64,000 nt of DNA from CAZLWA01 sp964563165 (GCA_964563165.1 CAZLWA010000068.1:1-64000); one strand, 5' to 3'. Numbered from the stretch's first letter, positions 8,374 through 17,467 are shown. Translations and numbers: made by a program. The notes: generated by a model from the sequence alone, not told the origin.

Positions 8374-11373
8374 TTACGATTCGGGTTTGAGAATGATTCC
8401 GCGATTCTCATGTCCGTTTATTTTGGCAATAATCGGGTTTTCAAAATGTATTAGACGCGTAAAAACTTTTTCTTCAACCGCATCACGCTCCAGCAGCCAA
8501 TTCCAATCAATGAAATATCCTTTTGCATCGGCCGAAATAGTAAAATAACCGATCATGAACGACGTGAGGTTTTGAAAAAAATGCGTCCCCTGGGACGGCG
8601 TTACGTCAAAATCCTTGAAACTCGCTTCGACGATCACGTGAGCGCCGCATATATTTTCCCATCGTACGGGAATGCCCAGCCACGGATCCAGGCTTCCCCA
8701 CCGGCCCACGCCAATCAGAAGATACGGGCGATGTTCGGCCATTAATTTCTCATTGAAATCGGTGATCTCTTTGGCGACGTCTCGGCTTTTGGCGCGATCG
8801 AATTTGTGAAAATCCACGACGACGATGTCGTACATGTCATTGATCACGCCGTTGCCGAGTACCCGATGGCTCTGACAAATTAGTTCGTTTTCCGGGAGTT
8901 CTTCAATATCCAAAGCTTCGTCTTCCAGGCCCAGCACCAGCGGGCGCATTTGCAAAACGCCGAACGCTTTCGGCTGCCCGCTGCCGTCAACGGCAAATTC
9001 CATTTCCACGGGCGATCCCATGCCCCAGCTTCCCAAATCCAAAAGCAATTCCAAAATCTCGGGCAACGGGAACATTTTATTCTTTAGAATGGGTGCGAAC
9101 GTCACCAGCCGCATGCCGCTCCGCGAAATCCCGTCATATACGGCATCGTTTTCAAATGAAAATGTGGAGCCCACCTTTGCAAGCGTGCCATCACGCTCCG
9201 CCGTGCTGAGTCTGAATTTCTGAACAAGCGTGTCATACGTTTGAATGCCTTGTTCCCGCTCGTGACTGTTCAGGAGTAACGCGTAAAATTCCTGCTGGCT
9301 CGTTTTCAATGTGTCTTTCGTAGAAAAGAATTGTAAAAGATGCCTGGGATATTTCGGGCAAAAACGAACCGTGTTCCCGCCGTCCACTACCGTCTTGCCC
9401 AATCCCAAGGCCACTGACGCGATTCCGTCAGATGCGGTTTGAGGTGTAACGGGATAAAAATTATACGACTTCGCCACACCGGCAAAATCGGGATAGAATC
9501 GGTTTTCATGCGGCGTACCAATCATCTTTTGAATGATCACCGCCATTTTTTCCTCCTCCAGGCGGTATGAAGTGATCTTGATATACTCCTTCGCGCCGTG
9601 ATAAAACGTCGACGCGTAGACCCGCTTGATCGCACCGACCAGTTCCTCCAGCCGCCTGCCCAAATCCGGATGATTGTTTGGGATCATATAAGTCTCATAC
9701 ACACCGGCGAACGGCTGATATTGCGAATCCTCCAGCAGGCTGGAGGACCGCACGGCCAAAGGTTCCCGGACCAATTCCAAATAATCTTTCAGTTGAATTA
9801 ACACTTCTTCCGGAAACTTTCCGGCCTGAACAAATCGTTTCGTGATTTCGGCGTCGTCGTTCGAATGGAGCGCAAGCGTTCCGAGTTGATTACTCTCCAA
9901 AAACTGATCGAACACGTCCGTGCCGATCGTGACTGAAGCGGGAACAAAAATTTTCACGTCGTCAAATTTCTGACGTAGATCATAATTATTGAGAAGACCT
10001 TTGATAAATCCCAAACCGCGCGCCTTGCCTCCGAGTGAGCCGCCGCCGATACGCGCAAAAGAGCTCTCCGGGTCGAATGTCTCTTTGGTGAAATCCGTAA
10101 TACTCCCCTGCTGCCGCAATGTGCGGTATTTCTTCAGCTCCGCAATAAGCAGTTCGCGCAGATCTTCTACGCCGGCATAATCGGAGACTTTTTTCGGACG
10201 CAGTTGATGCGCCAGAAAAAATTCCGTACGCGCTTTAAGCCAATTGGAAAAATGATTCCTCTCGGCATGATATAGAATACTTTCCGCCGGAACTCTTTCC
10301 AGTTGTTCCTCCAATGAAATCAGGTCCACCGCGCGGCCGACTTCCTGCCCGTCCGGTGTGCGGAATATAAAATCGCCGAAACTGAAATAATCAATCATGA
10401 ACCGGCGCACTTCATGCAGAAGCTCCGGCGAATCTTTCATGACAAACGACGCTCCGACCTCGGCTGCTTTTTCCTCATTACCGGCAACATTCGATTGAAG
10501 TAAGATGGGAATATCGGGTCGGAGCTTTTTGACTTCTCGCGCAAACAGAATTCCCGCTTCGGAATTTGTAACCCCTTCGTAAGAAAAATCGACGTCTGAA
10601 ATAATGCCCAAAATGGTTTGCTGATATCTTTCGTAATACGTCCACGCTTCTTCATACGTGGTGCATAAAAGAATTTTCGGGCGCGCGCGCAGGCGCAGGA
10701 ATTTATGGGTTAGATTGATCCCTTCCGAAATCAGGCGCTGAGATTGTTTAAGAATCTCCGTATAGATGATCGGCAGATAGGAAGAATAAAATTTGACATT
10801 GTCCTCTATCAGGAGAATGGACTGCACGCCGACGATCTCCGTATCGTTCTCCACATTCATCCGGTCTTCGACGTACTTGACAATACCGATGAGCAATTTA
10901 TAATCGCCCTGCCAAATAAATATCCGGTCAAATATCGAGGCTTCGCGGTGCAGGAATAGCTCTGATTTTTCGCGATTATCATAGGCAAGGACGACCATCG
11001 GCAAGTGCAGATCCAGCTCACGGATTTTTTTTGCAAACTGCACTGCATCCATGTCGTCAATATGCAGCGTCATGATAATGAGATCGAAACGATGATCGCG
11101 CGTGAACAGTTCGATGGCTTCTTTCGCGGTGGACACGTGCGTAATATCGGGAGCCTGGCTGAGATAGAGCCCCTCGTATTCCTGCTGAATCAATTCATAC
11201 AAACGGCCGTCTTCCTCGAAGATATACGAATCGTACAGACTCGATACGAGCAGGATGTCCCGGATTTTAAAGCGCATCAGGTTTTGAAAATTCTGAATGC
11301 GCGTGCTGTACCCGCGCCCCGCCCACAGCGGCTCAAATTTTCGTGATGGGTTTGTCGGATGGTTCATGGTCAT
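8374..11373 (-). CDS. Two-receiver response regulator fused to a PEP/pyruvate-binding (PPDK_N) domain
   Basis: A 999-residue cytoplasmic protein. Residues about 37-170 form a receiver-like domain in which the expected phospho-acceptor position reads DLIIMTL (threonine for aspartate). Residues about 183-330 form a second receiver with an acidic pair at E190-D191, candidate phospho-Asp260 (IISDVDF) and Lys313. Residues about 440-800 match the ATP-grasp nucleotide-binding half of PEP synthase/pyruvate phosphate dikinase (IGGGSLGGKARGL near 445, AVRSSSLLEDSQYQPFAGVY near 555). The swivelling phosphohistidine domain and the PEP-binding TIM barrel are absent, so it cannot be a complete PEP synthase. 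Similar proteins are annotated in Bacteroidetes without known function. The start has AGGAGAGG about 17 bases upstream; a second ATG lies two codons later. Confidence 0.85.
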   Translation of the reverse strand: MTMNHPTNPSRKFEPLWAGRGYSTRIQNFQNLMRFKIRDILLVSSLYDSYIFEEDGRLYELIQQEYEGLYLSQAPDITHVSTAKEAIELFTRDHRFDLIIMTLHIDDMDAVQFAKKIRELDLHLPMVVLAYDNREKSELFLHREASIFDRIFIWQGDYKLLIGIVKYVEDRMNVENDTEIVGVQSILLIEDNVKFYSSYLPIIYTEILKQSQRLISEGINLTHKFLRLRARPKILLCTTYEEAWTYYERYQQTILGIISDVDFSYEGVTNSEAGILFAREVKKLRPDIPILLQSNVAGNEEKAAEVGASFVMKDSPELLHEVRRFMIDYFSFGDFIFRTPDGQEVGRAVDLISLEEQLERVPAESILYHAERNHFSNWLKARTEFFLAHQLRPKKVSDYAGVEDLRELLIAELKKYRTLRQQGSITDFTKETFDPESSFARIGGGSLGGKARGLGFIKGLLNNYDLRQKFDDVKIFVPASVTIGTDVFDQFLESNQLGTLALHSNDDAEITKRFVQAGKFPEEVLIQLKDYLELVREPLAVRSSSLLEDSQYQPFAGVYETYMIPNNHPDLGRRLEELVGAIKRVYASTFYHGAKEYIKITSYRLEEEKMAVIIQKMIGTPHENRFYPDFAGVAKSYNFYPVTPQTASDGIASVALGLGKTVVDGGNTVRFCPKYPRHLLQFFSTKDTLKTSQQEFYALLLNSHEREQGIQTYDTLVQKFRLSTAERDGTLAKVGSTFSFENDAVYDGISRSGMRLVTFAPILKNKMFPLPEILELLLDLGSWGMGSPVEMEFAVDGSGQPKAFGVLQMRPLVLGLEDEALDIEELPENELICQSHRVLGNGVINDMYDIVVVDFHKFDRAKSRDVAKEITDFNEKLMAEHRPYLLIGVGRWGSLDPWLGIPVRWENICGAHVIVEASFKDFDVTPSQGTHFFQNLTSFMIGYFTISADAKGYFIDWNWLLERDAVEEKVFTRLIHFENPIIAKINGHENRGIILKPES

Positions 11374-11423
11374 GACCTGACCCCGTCCCTCTCCTTAGCA
11401 AGGAGAGGGAGACAGGGAGAGGT

Positions 11424-12131
11424 CTATTTCATATTATGAAAAATATTTTGTACGTCATCATCTTCTTCCAGCGCGGCGATCAGCTTCAAAACACTCTCTT
11501 CCTGAGAACCTGTCAATTCCGTTTGTGCCGCAGGAATTCTCTGCAGTTCCGCGCTGATGACATTCAGGCCTTTCAGTTCCAGCGCTTTTTGCATCTTTAC
11601 GAAATCCGCAAATGATGTATAGATATAGAACTCTCCTTCGTCTTCCTCAAAATCTTCCGCCCCGTGATCGATCAGCTCAAGCTCCAGCTCCTCGGCGTTC
11701 GCATTCTGCGCCGATAGTTTGAACACGCCTTTCCGATGGAACATGAATTCAACAGATCCTGTCGCGGCCAGGGCGCAGTTGTGCTTGGTCAGAATATGGC
11801 GGACATTCGCTACGGTGCGCGTCGGGTTATCCGTCGTACACTCGATCATCAGCGCAATGCCATGAGGCGCGTAGGCCTCATACGTCACTTCCTGGAAATC
11901 TTTTTCGTCGCGCGAGGTTGCTTTTTTGATCGCGGCGTTCACGCGGTCCTTCGGCATATTCGCGCCTTTGGCGTTTTGAATCGCGGCGCGCAGCCTGGGA
12001 TTATTGTCCGGATCCGGCCCGTTTTGTTTTACGGCAATGGAAATTTCCCTTCCGATTCGGGTGAATGCCTTCGCCATACGGTCAAACCGTGCAAACATGG
12101 TATATTTTCTCTTTTCAAATATGCGTCCCAT
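11424..12131 (-). CDS. YebC/PmpR-family transcriptional regulator or translation factor
   Basis: 235 residues beginning MGRIFEKRKYTMFARFDRMAK. The family core is visible: FTRIGREISIAVKQNG, NPRLRAAIQNAKGANMPKDRV, and an acidic C-terminal domain ending in EEDDDVQNIFHN. Members are DNA-binding regulators (PmpR) or ribosome-associated factors for polyproline stalls (YebC2-type); sequence alone does not decide which. The start is chosen because AAAGGA lies just before it; a longer frame continues 44 codons upstream, but that extension translates a hairpin repeat and is not credible. Confidence 0.92.
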   Translation of the reverse strand: MGRIFEKRKYTMFARFDRMAKAFTRIGREISIAVKQNGPDPDNNPRLRAAIQNAKGANMPKDRVNAAIKKATSRDEKDFQEVTYEAYAPHGIALMIECTTDNPTRTVANVRHILTKHNCALAATGSVEFMFHRKGVFKLSAQNANAEELELELIDHGAEDFEEDEGEFYIYTSFADFVKMQKALELKGLNVISAELQRIPAAQTELTGSQEESVLKLIAALEEDDDVQNIFHNMK

Positions 12132-12181
12132 AGATCCTTTCTTTATTGACCAAAGTATTGTACGCCACCAATCTAGTAATT

Positions 12182-12329
12182 GAGCCTCGTAGAGGCGAAA
12201 TATATTAGATGACAAGATGTAATAAACTGCAAGCTCCGGCGGAGCGGCATCGTTTAATTTCACTCATACAGAGCTCATAAATGTATTTTGATTATTCGAT
12301 TCTATACATATTTTGCTCCTCAGGAGCAA
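12182..12329. repeat. Cluster of three short hairpins
   Basis: Three small palindromes stand within 150 bases: GCCTCGTAGAGGC (about 12184-12196), GCTCCGGCGGAGC (12233-12245) and TTGCTCCTCAGGAGCAA (12313-12329). Each has the pattern CTCC/CTC-NN-GGAG/GAG. They fill most of the gap between yebC and gdhA and look like a dispersed repeat unit rather than three terminators, as none has a T-run. Confidence 0.55.
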
Positions 12330-12362
12330 TAATAGCCAACAAATGCAGACTTGTTCAACAAC

Positions 12363-12392
12363 AAAAAAACGGAGCGTACTGACGTTCCGTTC
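12363..12392 (-). terminator. Rho-independent terminator of gdhA
   Basis: On the minus strand AACGGAACGT and ACGCTCCGTT form a stem with a CAGT-centred loop, followed by seven T. It starts about 24 bases after the gdhA stop. Confidence 0.8.
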
Positions 12393-12415
12393 TTTTTAGT
12401 TTTTAAATTCACCGG

Positions 12416-13756
12416 TTACACCAGGCCTTGATCCAGCATGGCATTGGCGACTTTTAAAAATCCGGCGATATTCGCGCCGTTGACGTAATTGCCGGGTGTG
12501 CCGAAGCGCTCGGCCGTTTCGATGCACGTATCGTGAATGCTTTTCATGATCTGATGCAGGCGTTGATCCACTTCTTCTTTCGGCCACGGCAGGCGCATAC
12601 TGTTCTGCGACATTTCCAGCCCGGAGGTGGCTACGCCGCCCGCATTCGACGCTTTGCCGGGCGAAAAAAGAATTTTTGCATCGTGGAAGATCTTCACGCC
12701 GTCGATCGTCGTCGGCATGTTAGCGCCTTCGCATACGCACATGCAGCCGTTCTTCACCAGCGTCTTCGCATCGTCCTCATTCAATTCGTTTTGCGTCGCG
12801 CACGGCATCGCCACATCCGCTTTGACTTCCCACGGACGCTTGCCCGCGTGGAATTCCGCCTTGAACTTATCCGCGTAGTCTTTCACGCGGTCGTTCGCGC
12901 TCGCGCGCATCTGAAGCATATAGTCGATCTTTTCTCCCCGGATACCGTCTTTGTCATACACAAATCCGTCCGGACCGGACAGCGTGACCACTTTGCCGCC
13001 CAACTGCGTTACTTTCAAAGCCGCGCCCCATGCGACATTGCCGAAACCCGATACCGCAACGGTCTTGCCCTCGATGGAAGTTCCGCGCGTCTTTAACATT
13101 TCCTGCGCGAAATAAACGGCGCCGTATCCCGTCGCTTCCGGACGGATCAGAGAGCCGCCCCAATTCAACCCTTTGCCAGTGAGCACTCCGGAGAATTCTT
13201 TGGTTAATTTCTTATACTGACCGAATAAATAGCCGATCTCGCGGCCGCCGACACCGATATCGCCGGCGGGCACATCCGTATCCGGCCCGATGTGGCGATA
13301 CAATTCATTCATGAAGCTTTGGCAAAACCGCATCACTTCATTATCGCTTTTTCCTTTCGGATCGAAATCCGATCCGCCTTTACCGCCGCCCATAGGCAGC
13401 GTCGTGAGACTGTTCTTGAAAACCTGCTCGAACGCCAGGAATTTCAGAATACCCAGATTCACCGACGGGTGGAACCGAAGCCCGCCTTTGTAAGGCCCGA
13501 TGGCGCTGTTCATTTGAATACGGAACCCGCGATTGATGTGAATTTCTCCCTGATCGTCCATCCACGGCACCCGGAACATCACAACGCGCTCCGGTTCGAC
13601 CATACGTTCCAGGATTTTCGCGTGAATGTACTCGGGATGTCTTTGCAGTACCACGTCGAGCGATTCGACGACTTCTTCAACAGCCTGATGAAATTCCGGT
13701 TCGCTTGGATTTTTTGCCTTCACCTGCACTAACAAATTTCCCACATAATCCGTCAT
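12416..13756 (-). CDS. gdhA: Glutamate dehydrogenase, hexameric NADP-type
   Basis: Converts 2-oxoglutarate and ammonia to glutamate, feeding the arginine operon nearby. 446 residues from the chosen ATG (MTDYVGNLL), matching the family's usual 445-450; AGAGG lies 5 bases before it. A start 10 codons upstream is possible but has no ribosome site. Signatures: PYKGGLRFHP, the catalytic-lysine region LPMGGGKGGSDFDPKG, DVPAGDIGVGGREIGYLFGQY, and the Rossmann motif SGFGNVAWGAA. Sequence features fit the NADPH-dependent assimilatory type. It is monocistronic: own terminator downstream, repeats upstream. Confidence 0.95.
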   Translation of the reverse strand: MTDYVGNLLVQVKAKNPSEPEFHQAVEEVVESLDVVLQRHPEYIHAKILERMVEPERVVMFRVPWMDDQGEIHINRGFRIQMNSAIGPYKGGLRFHPSVNLGILKFLAFEQVFKNSLTTLPMGGGKGGSDFDPKGKSDNEVMRFCQSFMNELYRHIGPDTDVPAGDIGVGGREIGYLFGQYKKLTKEFSGVLTGKGLNWGGSLIRPEATGYGAVYFAQEMLKTRGTSIEGKTVAVSGFGNVAWGAALKVTQLGGKVVTLSGPDGFVYDKDGIRGEKIDYMLQMRASANDRVKDYADKFKAEFHAGKRPWEVKADVAMPCATQNELNEDDAKTLVKNGCMCVCEGANMPTTIDGVKIFHDAKILFSPGKASNAGGVATSGLEMSQNSMRLPWPKEEVDQRLHQIMKSIHDTCIETAERFGTPGNYVNGANIAGFLKVANAMLDQGLV

Positions 13757-13847
13757 ACATGCCTCTTCATCTTGATAAAATTCCACTTTGTGATAAATTC
13801 TAATCTTTTCAAGTCGACTAATCTATAAATAAGAAATGTAATAATAA

Positions 13848-13861
13848 ATGACTTTTGTCAT
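13848..13861. promoter_or_regulatory. Palindrome upstream of gdhA, possible operator
   Basis: ATGACTTTTGTCAT is a perfect 5+5 inverted repeat 92 bases upstream of the gdhA start in an AT-rich stretch that should hold its promoter. No regulator can be named. Confidence 0.3.
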
Positions 13862-13918
13862 AACTAAAAATCCTATTGGACCCCGACTTCAACCACATAC
13901 GCATCTCCAAAAGCGCAT

Positions 13919-14014
13919 TGGCAGGCGCAACCTTTAGGTTGCGTTTGTTCATCGATCATACGCTCTTGCGCAGCCTAAAGGCTGCGGCTACCATCTTGTC
14001 CTCTTCAAAATTCT
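13919..14014. repeat. Paired-hairpin (BIME-like) repeat, copy 1
   Basis: Layout TGGCAGGC + stem GCAACCTTTAGGTTGC + about 25-base spacer + stem GCAGCCTAAAGGCTGC + GGCTACCA, then a tail containing CTTCAAAATTCTA. The outer edges are imperfect inverted copies of each other, so the whole can fold as a two-armed structure. Copy 2 begins 124 bases later. Together with the gdhA upstream region these copies fill the 13757-14129 gap; no gene is seen there. Confidence 0.8.
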
Positions 14015-14042
14015 ACCTTTTCTTTGTTTCTTAAAATCACTA

Positions 14043-14138
14043 TGGTAGGCGCAACCTTCAGGTTGCGTTTGTTCATCGATCCATACGCTCTTGCGCAGCC
14101 TAAAGGCTGCGGCTACCATCTTGTCATCTTCAAAATTC
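14043..14138. repeat. Paired-hairpin (BIME-like) repeat, copy 2, overlapping a gene end
   Basis: Near-identical to copy 1 (TGGTAGGC, stem GCAACCTTCAGGTTGC with one change, same spacer, stem GCAGCCTAAAGGCTGC, GGCTACCA). Its tail CTTCAAAATTCTA is the last codons and stop of the adjoining MBL-hydrolase gene, so copy 1 carries a duplicate of that gene's end. Confidence 0.8.
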
Positions 14139-14807
14139 TATCGAGCCTCCGATTTCAATGACTTGAGCTTTCATTTTCAGTTTTTTTACTTTGCTGACAA
14201 ATTCTTCCGGAGAAGCTTTGATAACGTCAAACGTGTTGTAATGCATGGGAATCACCAGCCTTGGTTTCAAAAATTGTACGGCTTTAACGGCGTCATCGAT
14301 TCCCATCGTAAAATTATCGCCGATGGGAAGTAAGGCAATATCAATGCGGTTCATTTCTCCGATCAATTTCATATCCAGGAATAATCCGGTATCGCCCGCG
14401 TGATAAATCGTTTTCTTACCCAGGGTAATCAAACAACCTGCCGGCGTGCCTCCGTATGTTCTGTCGGGAAATGATGACCCATGCCATGCGGGCGTTAATT
14501 TCACTCTGCCAAACGAAAAATGATGAGCGCCGCCGATATGCATCGCATGCGTTTTTGCGCCCTGATTCTCACAGTATTTCGCAATTTCAAAATTTGAAAT
14601 GATCGTTCCTCCGGATGATCTGGCCATAGCAATGGCATCTCCTAAGTGATCGCTATGGGCGTGCGTGACGATCAGGTAATCCGCCTTGATTTCCGACGGC
14701 TCTATTCTCGCCGTAGGATTCCCTTCTAAAAAAGGGTCGATAACGATGATGAGCGAATCGCATTTAATCATCCATCCTGAATGACCAAGATAAGTTAAAG
14801 TTCCCAT
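14130..14807 (-). CDS. UPF0173-type metal-dependent hydrolase (MBL fold)
   Basis: 225-residue metallo-beta-lactamase-fold protein of the YtkL/UPF0173 type; the natural substrate of the family is unknown. The dinuclear metal motif HAHSDH is at residues 49-54 (THAHSDHLGD), with further ligands likely in HIGGAHHF, the AGDTG loop (HAGDTGLF) and the IPMHYNTF segment near the C-terminus. A good AAGGAGG lies about 6 bases before the ATG. Probably monocistronic; divergent from the OPT transporter. Confidence 0.88.
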   Translation of the reverse strand: MGTLTYLGHSGWMIKCDSLIIVIDPFLEGNPTARIEPSEIKADYLIVTHAHSDHLGDAIAMARSSGGTIISNFEIAKYCENQGAKTHAMHIGGAHHFSFGRVKLTPAWHGSSFPDRTYGGTPAGCLITLGKKTIYHAGDTGLFLDMKLIGEMNRIDIALLPIGDNFTMGIDDAVKAVQFLKPRLVIPMHYNTFDVIKASPEEFVSKVKKLKMKAQVIEIGGSIEF

Positions 14808-14910
14808 GATAACCTCCTTCCGAATTCCGGCGTAAGATAACTTCTTAAAGAGGAAATTTCCAGTTATTTGGAGTTGTTTCGAACTTTGTAATTTCCGGTA
14901 AACTATTCTC

Positions 14911-14939
14911 TTGCTTATCGTTTCAGGCGATTCTATATT
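14911..14939 (+). promoter_or_regulatory. Possible promoter of the OPT transporter gene
   Basis: TTGCTT (weak -35) and TATATT (-10, 5 of 6) are 17 bases apart, about 105 bases before the start codon. Confidence 0.35.
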
Positions 14940-15043
14940 TTAGTCAATATATTTCTCGCCATCGCTGCGAGGTGAAATGATCTTGCCTCCACTGCCCATC
15001 TTTATTGGTTTTACAGACTATTAAATCGAATCAAGGAGACCCT

Positions 15044-17029
15044 ATGAGTGAAAGTCAAAATCAGGTTGTGAAAGGCTTGCCGTCCAATGCCTATACCGAA
15101 CTGAAACCGGGTGAAACCTACACGCCCATCATGTCGCCGAATCAAGTTTATCCGGAAGTGAATTTTCGATCGGTTTTTTGGGGACTCCTGATGGCCATGC
15201 TTTTCTCCGCTGCCGCGGCATACCTCGGATTAAAGATCGGACAAGTCTTCGAAGCGGCCATTCCCATCGCGATCATTGCCGTCGGCCTTTCCGCTGCAAC
15301 TAAAAGAAAAAATGCCTTGGGCGAAAATATTATCATCCAGTCCATCGGCGCCAATTCAGGCGCCATCGTTGCCGGCGCCATATTTACCATCCCGGCTTTG
15401 TATATTCTTCAATTAAATGCAGAGTTTTACAAAGTATTCCTGGCCTCCCTGCTGGGCGGCTTTTTAGGAATTTTGTTCCTGATTCCGTTTCGGAAATATT
15501 TTGTTTCCGACATGCATGGAAAATTTCCGTTTCCGGAAGCCACCGCCACAACCGAAGTCCTCGTAGCCGGAGAAAAAGGCGGTAAACAGGCTATGGTATT
15601 GGTTGTAAGCGGCGCTATCGGCGGCGCATATGATTTCATCGTCGCGACCTTCGGCTGGTGGAATGAGGTGTTCACGTCCCGCGCCATTCCCATAGGCGAA
15701 ATGTTGGCGGATAAAGCTAAGATCGTTTTTCGAATCAATATCGGAGCGGCCGTCACGGGACTGGGTTATATCATCGGTTTGAAATATTCGGCAATTATTG
15801 CGGCGGGTTCTTTTGTTTCATGGTACCTGCTGATCCCCGTGGTTTCCCATATCGGCAGCGCGGCCTCCGTTCCGCTCGGAGCTAATGTGACCAAGTTGAT
15901 CAGCGCGATGTCGGCGGAAGAAATTTTCAGAACTTACGTCCGTCACATCGGAATCGGCGGGATCGCGATGGCCGGCGTGATCGGTATCATTCGCTCTTCA
16001 AAGATCATACAGTCCGCTTTCACTCTGGGTTTCAAAGAAATTTTCGGGGCAAAAACCTCTTCGGCACAGCCTCTACGCACACAAAAAGATCTGGCCATGA
16101 AGATCATTGTCTCGGGAATACTGTTAACGGCGGCCGCCTTGTTCATGTTTTTCCTGCTCGGCGTCGTCCACGATGTTCTTTACGCACTCATCGGATTACT
16201 GATCGTCCTGATCATATCTTTTCTTTTCACCACGGTCGCGGCGAATGCGATCGCCATCGTCGGAACCAATCCGGTTTCAGGAATGACCCTGATGACATTG
16301 ATCATTTCTTCTATTGTCCTGGTCTCCGTCGGACTCACCGGTGAAGTGGGAATGATTTCCGCTTTGCTGATCGGAGGCGTTGTCTGTACTGCCTTATCCG
16401 CGGCCGGTTCCTTTATCACCGACCTCAAGATCGGTTACTGGCTTGGTTCTTCTCCGTACAAACAAGAGACCTGGAAATTTGCAGGAACGTTGGTCTCGTC
16501 TGCGACCGTCGGCTGGGTCATTCTCATTCTCAATGATACTTACGGATTCACAGGTAAGGATGCGCTCGTTGCTCCGCAGGCCAATGCCATGGCGGCGGTT
16601 ATTCAGCCTCTCATGACTGGCCAGGCGGCGCCGTGGCTCTTGTATGCCGCCGGCGCATTCATGGCGCTGGTATTGACGATGCTTGGTATTCCGGCGTTGG
16701 CCTTCGCTCTGGGAATGTACATTCCGTTAGAATTGAACACGCCTTTGCTGGTAGGAGGACTGATTGCGCATTTCGTTTCCACACGCAGTAAAGACGATAA
16801 ACTGAATACGGCTCGAAGAGAGCGCGGAACTTTAATTGCTTCCGGATTCATAGCCGGCGGCGCTTTGATGGGCGTCATCAGCGCAATCTTACGTTATGCC
16901 GGATTTAACTGGGTTGATGAAAAATGGGTTGAATCCCATGACGCAGAACTCGTATCGCTCGTTATGTTTTTGGGAATTTGTACGTATATGATCTGGGATT
17001 CGATACGCGCGAAAGTGGAAGATACTTAA
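15044..17029 (+). CDS. OPT-family oligopeptide transporter
   Basis: 661-residue inner-membrane protein with about 15-16 hydrophobic segments. The start MSESQNQVVKG has a near-perfect AAGGAG six bases before it; an upstream in-frame ATG at 15005 has no ribosome site. The NPVSGMT segment in mid-protein and the N-terminal LGLKIGQVFEAAIP helix are typical of bacterial OPT proteins, which import oligopeptides or metal chelates by proton symport. Peptidase T lies next door on the opposite strand and an M1 aminopeptidase follows, which supports peptide uptake here, though the substrate cannot be read from sequence. Confidence 0.92.
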   Translation: MSESQNQVVKGLPSNAYTELKPGETYTPIMSPNQVYPEVNFRSVFWGLLMAMLFSAAAAYLGLKIGQVFEAAIPIAIIAVGLSAATKRKNALGENIIIQSIGANSGAIVAGAIFTIPALYILQLNAEFYKVFLASLLGGFLGILFLIPFRKYFVSDMHGKFPFPEATATTEVLVAGEKGGKQAMVLVVSGAIGGAYDFIVATFGWWNEVFTSRAIPIGEMLADKAKIVFRINIGAAVTGLGYIIGLKYSAIIAAGSFVSWYLLIPVVSHIGSAASVPLGANVTKLISAMSAEEIFRTYVRHIGIGGIAMAGVIGIIRSSKIIQSAFTLGFKEIFGAKTSSAQPLRTQKDLAMKIIVSGILLTAAALFMFFLLGVVHDVLYALIGLLIVLIISFLFTTVAANAIAIVGTNPVSGMTLMTLIISSIVLVSVGLTGEVGMISALLIGGVVCTALSAAGSFITDLKIGYWLGSSPYKQETWKFAGTLVSSATVGWVILILNDTYGFTGKDALVAPQANAMAAVIQPLMTGQAAPWLLYAAGAFMALVLTMLGIPALAFALGMYIPLELNTPLLVGGLIAHFVSTRSKDDKLNTARRERGTLIASGFIAGGALMGVISAILRYAGFNWVDEKWVESHDAELVSLVMFLGICTYMIWDSIRAKVEDT

Positions 17030-17030
17030 T

Positions 17031-17052
17031 AATGAATAATGACTAATGAGCA
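17031..17052. repeat. Short 7-base tandem repeat after the OPT gene
   Basis: Starting two bases after the stop codon the sequence runs AATAATGAATAATGACTAATG, three 7-base units. It is a small example of the heptamer arrays seen elsewhere in this window. Confidence 0.5.
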
Positions 17053-17071
17053 ATAATATCGGAAAACTCCA

Positions 17072-17467
17072 CGCAATTGGTAGCCGCGACCTTTAGGTTG
17101 CGGAATCCAAAATCCTTCGCTGTGCCGCCCCCTTTATTAAAGGGGGCTGCCGAAGGCTGGGGGATTAAGAAATAGTAGCCACAACCTCGTACCCTGAGCA
17201 AAGGCATAGGGTCAGGTTGCGAATCGCCAAATCAAAGTGCATGAATAAAACGCAACCTGAAGGCTGCGCCTACCATTCTCCAAAATTGAAACGCAATTGG
17301 CAGCCGCAACCGCCTGCCCTGAGCACAGTCTGCGCCAAAGGTGCATCAGCCTCTGGCTGAGAAGTGTCAGGTTGCGGAATTGCAAAATCCCCCGTGGAGC
17401 CTTGCCCTGAGAACAGTCGAAGGAACGCCCCCTTTATTAAAGGGGGCTGCCGAAGGCTGGGGGATTA
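17072..17467. repeat. Mosaic of nested dispersed repeats between OPT gene and pepT
   Basis: The 435-base gap holds no gene. It contains ACGCAATTGG-TAGCCGC units with GCGACCTTTAGGTTGC stems (from 17072 and again from 17291), two identical 42-base direct repeats (17126-17167 and 17426-17467) centred on the stem CCCCCTTTATTAAAGGGGG, and CCCTGAG-type segments (near 17191, 17317, 17404) that interrupt the GCAACC...GGTTGC stems. The right copy of the 42-mer provides the stop codon of pepT and could act as its terminator hairpin. Confidence 0.8.

Noticed and set aside
12132..12263. 44-codon N-terminal extension of the YebC-family protein
   Set aside because: The extension translates hairpin repeats, and the family's conserved start with a good ribosome site is at 12131.
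12533..13096. Plus-strand frame of 187 residues opposite gdhA
   Set aside because: It is the complement of conserved gdhA coding sequence, has no ribosome site and no protein-like pattern.
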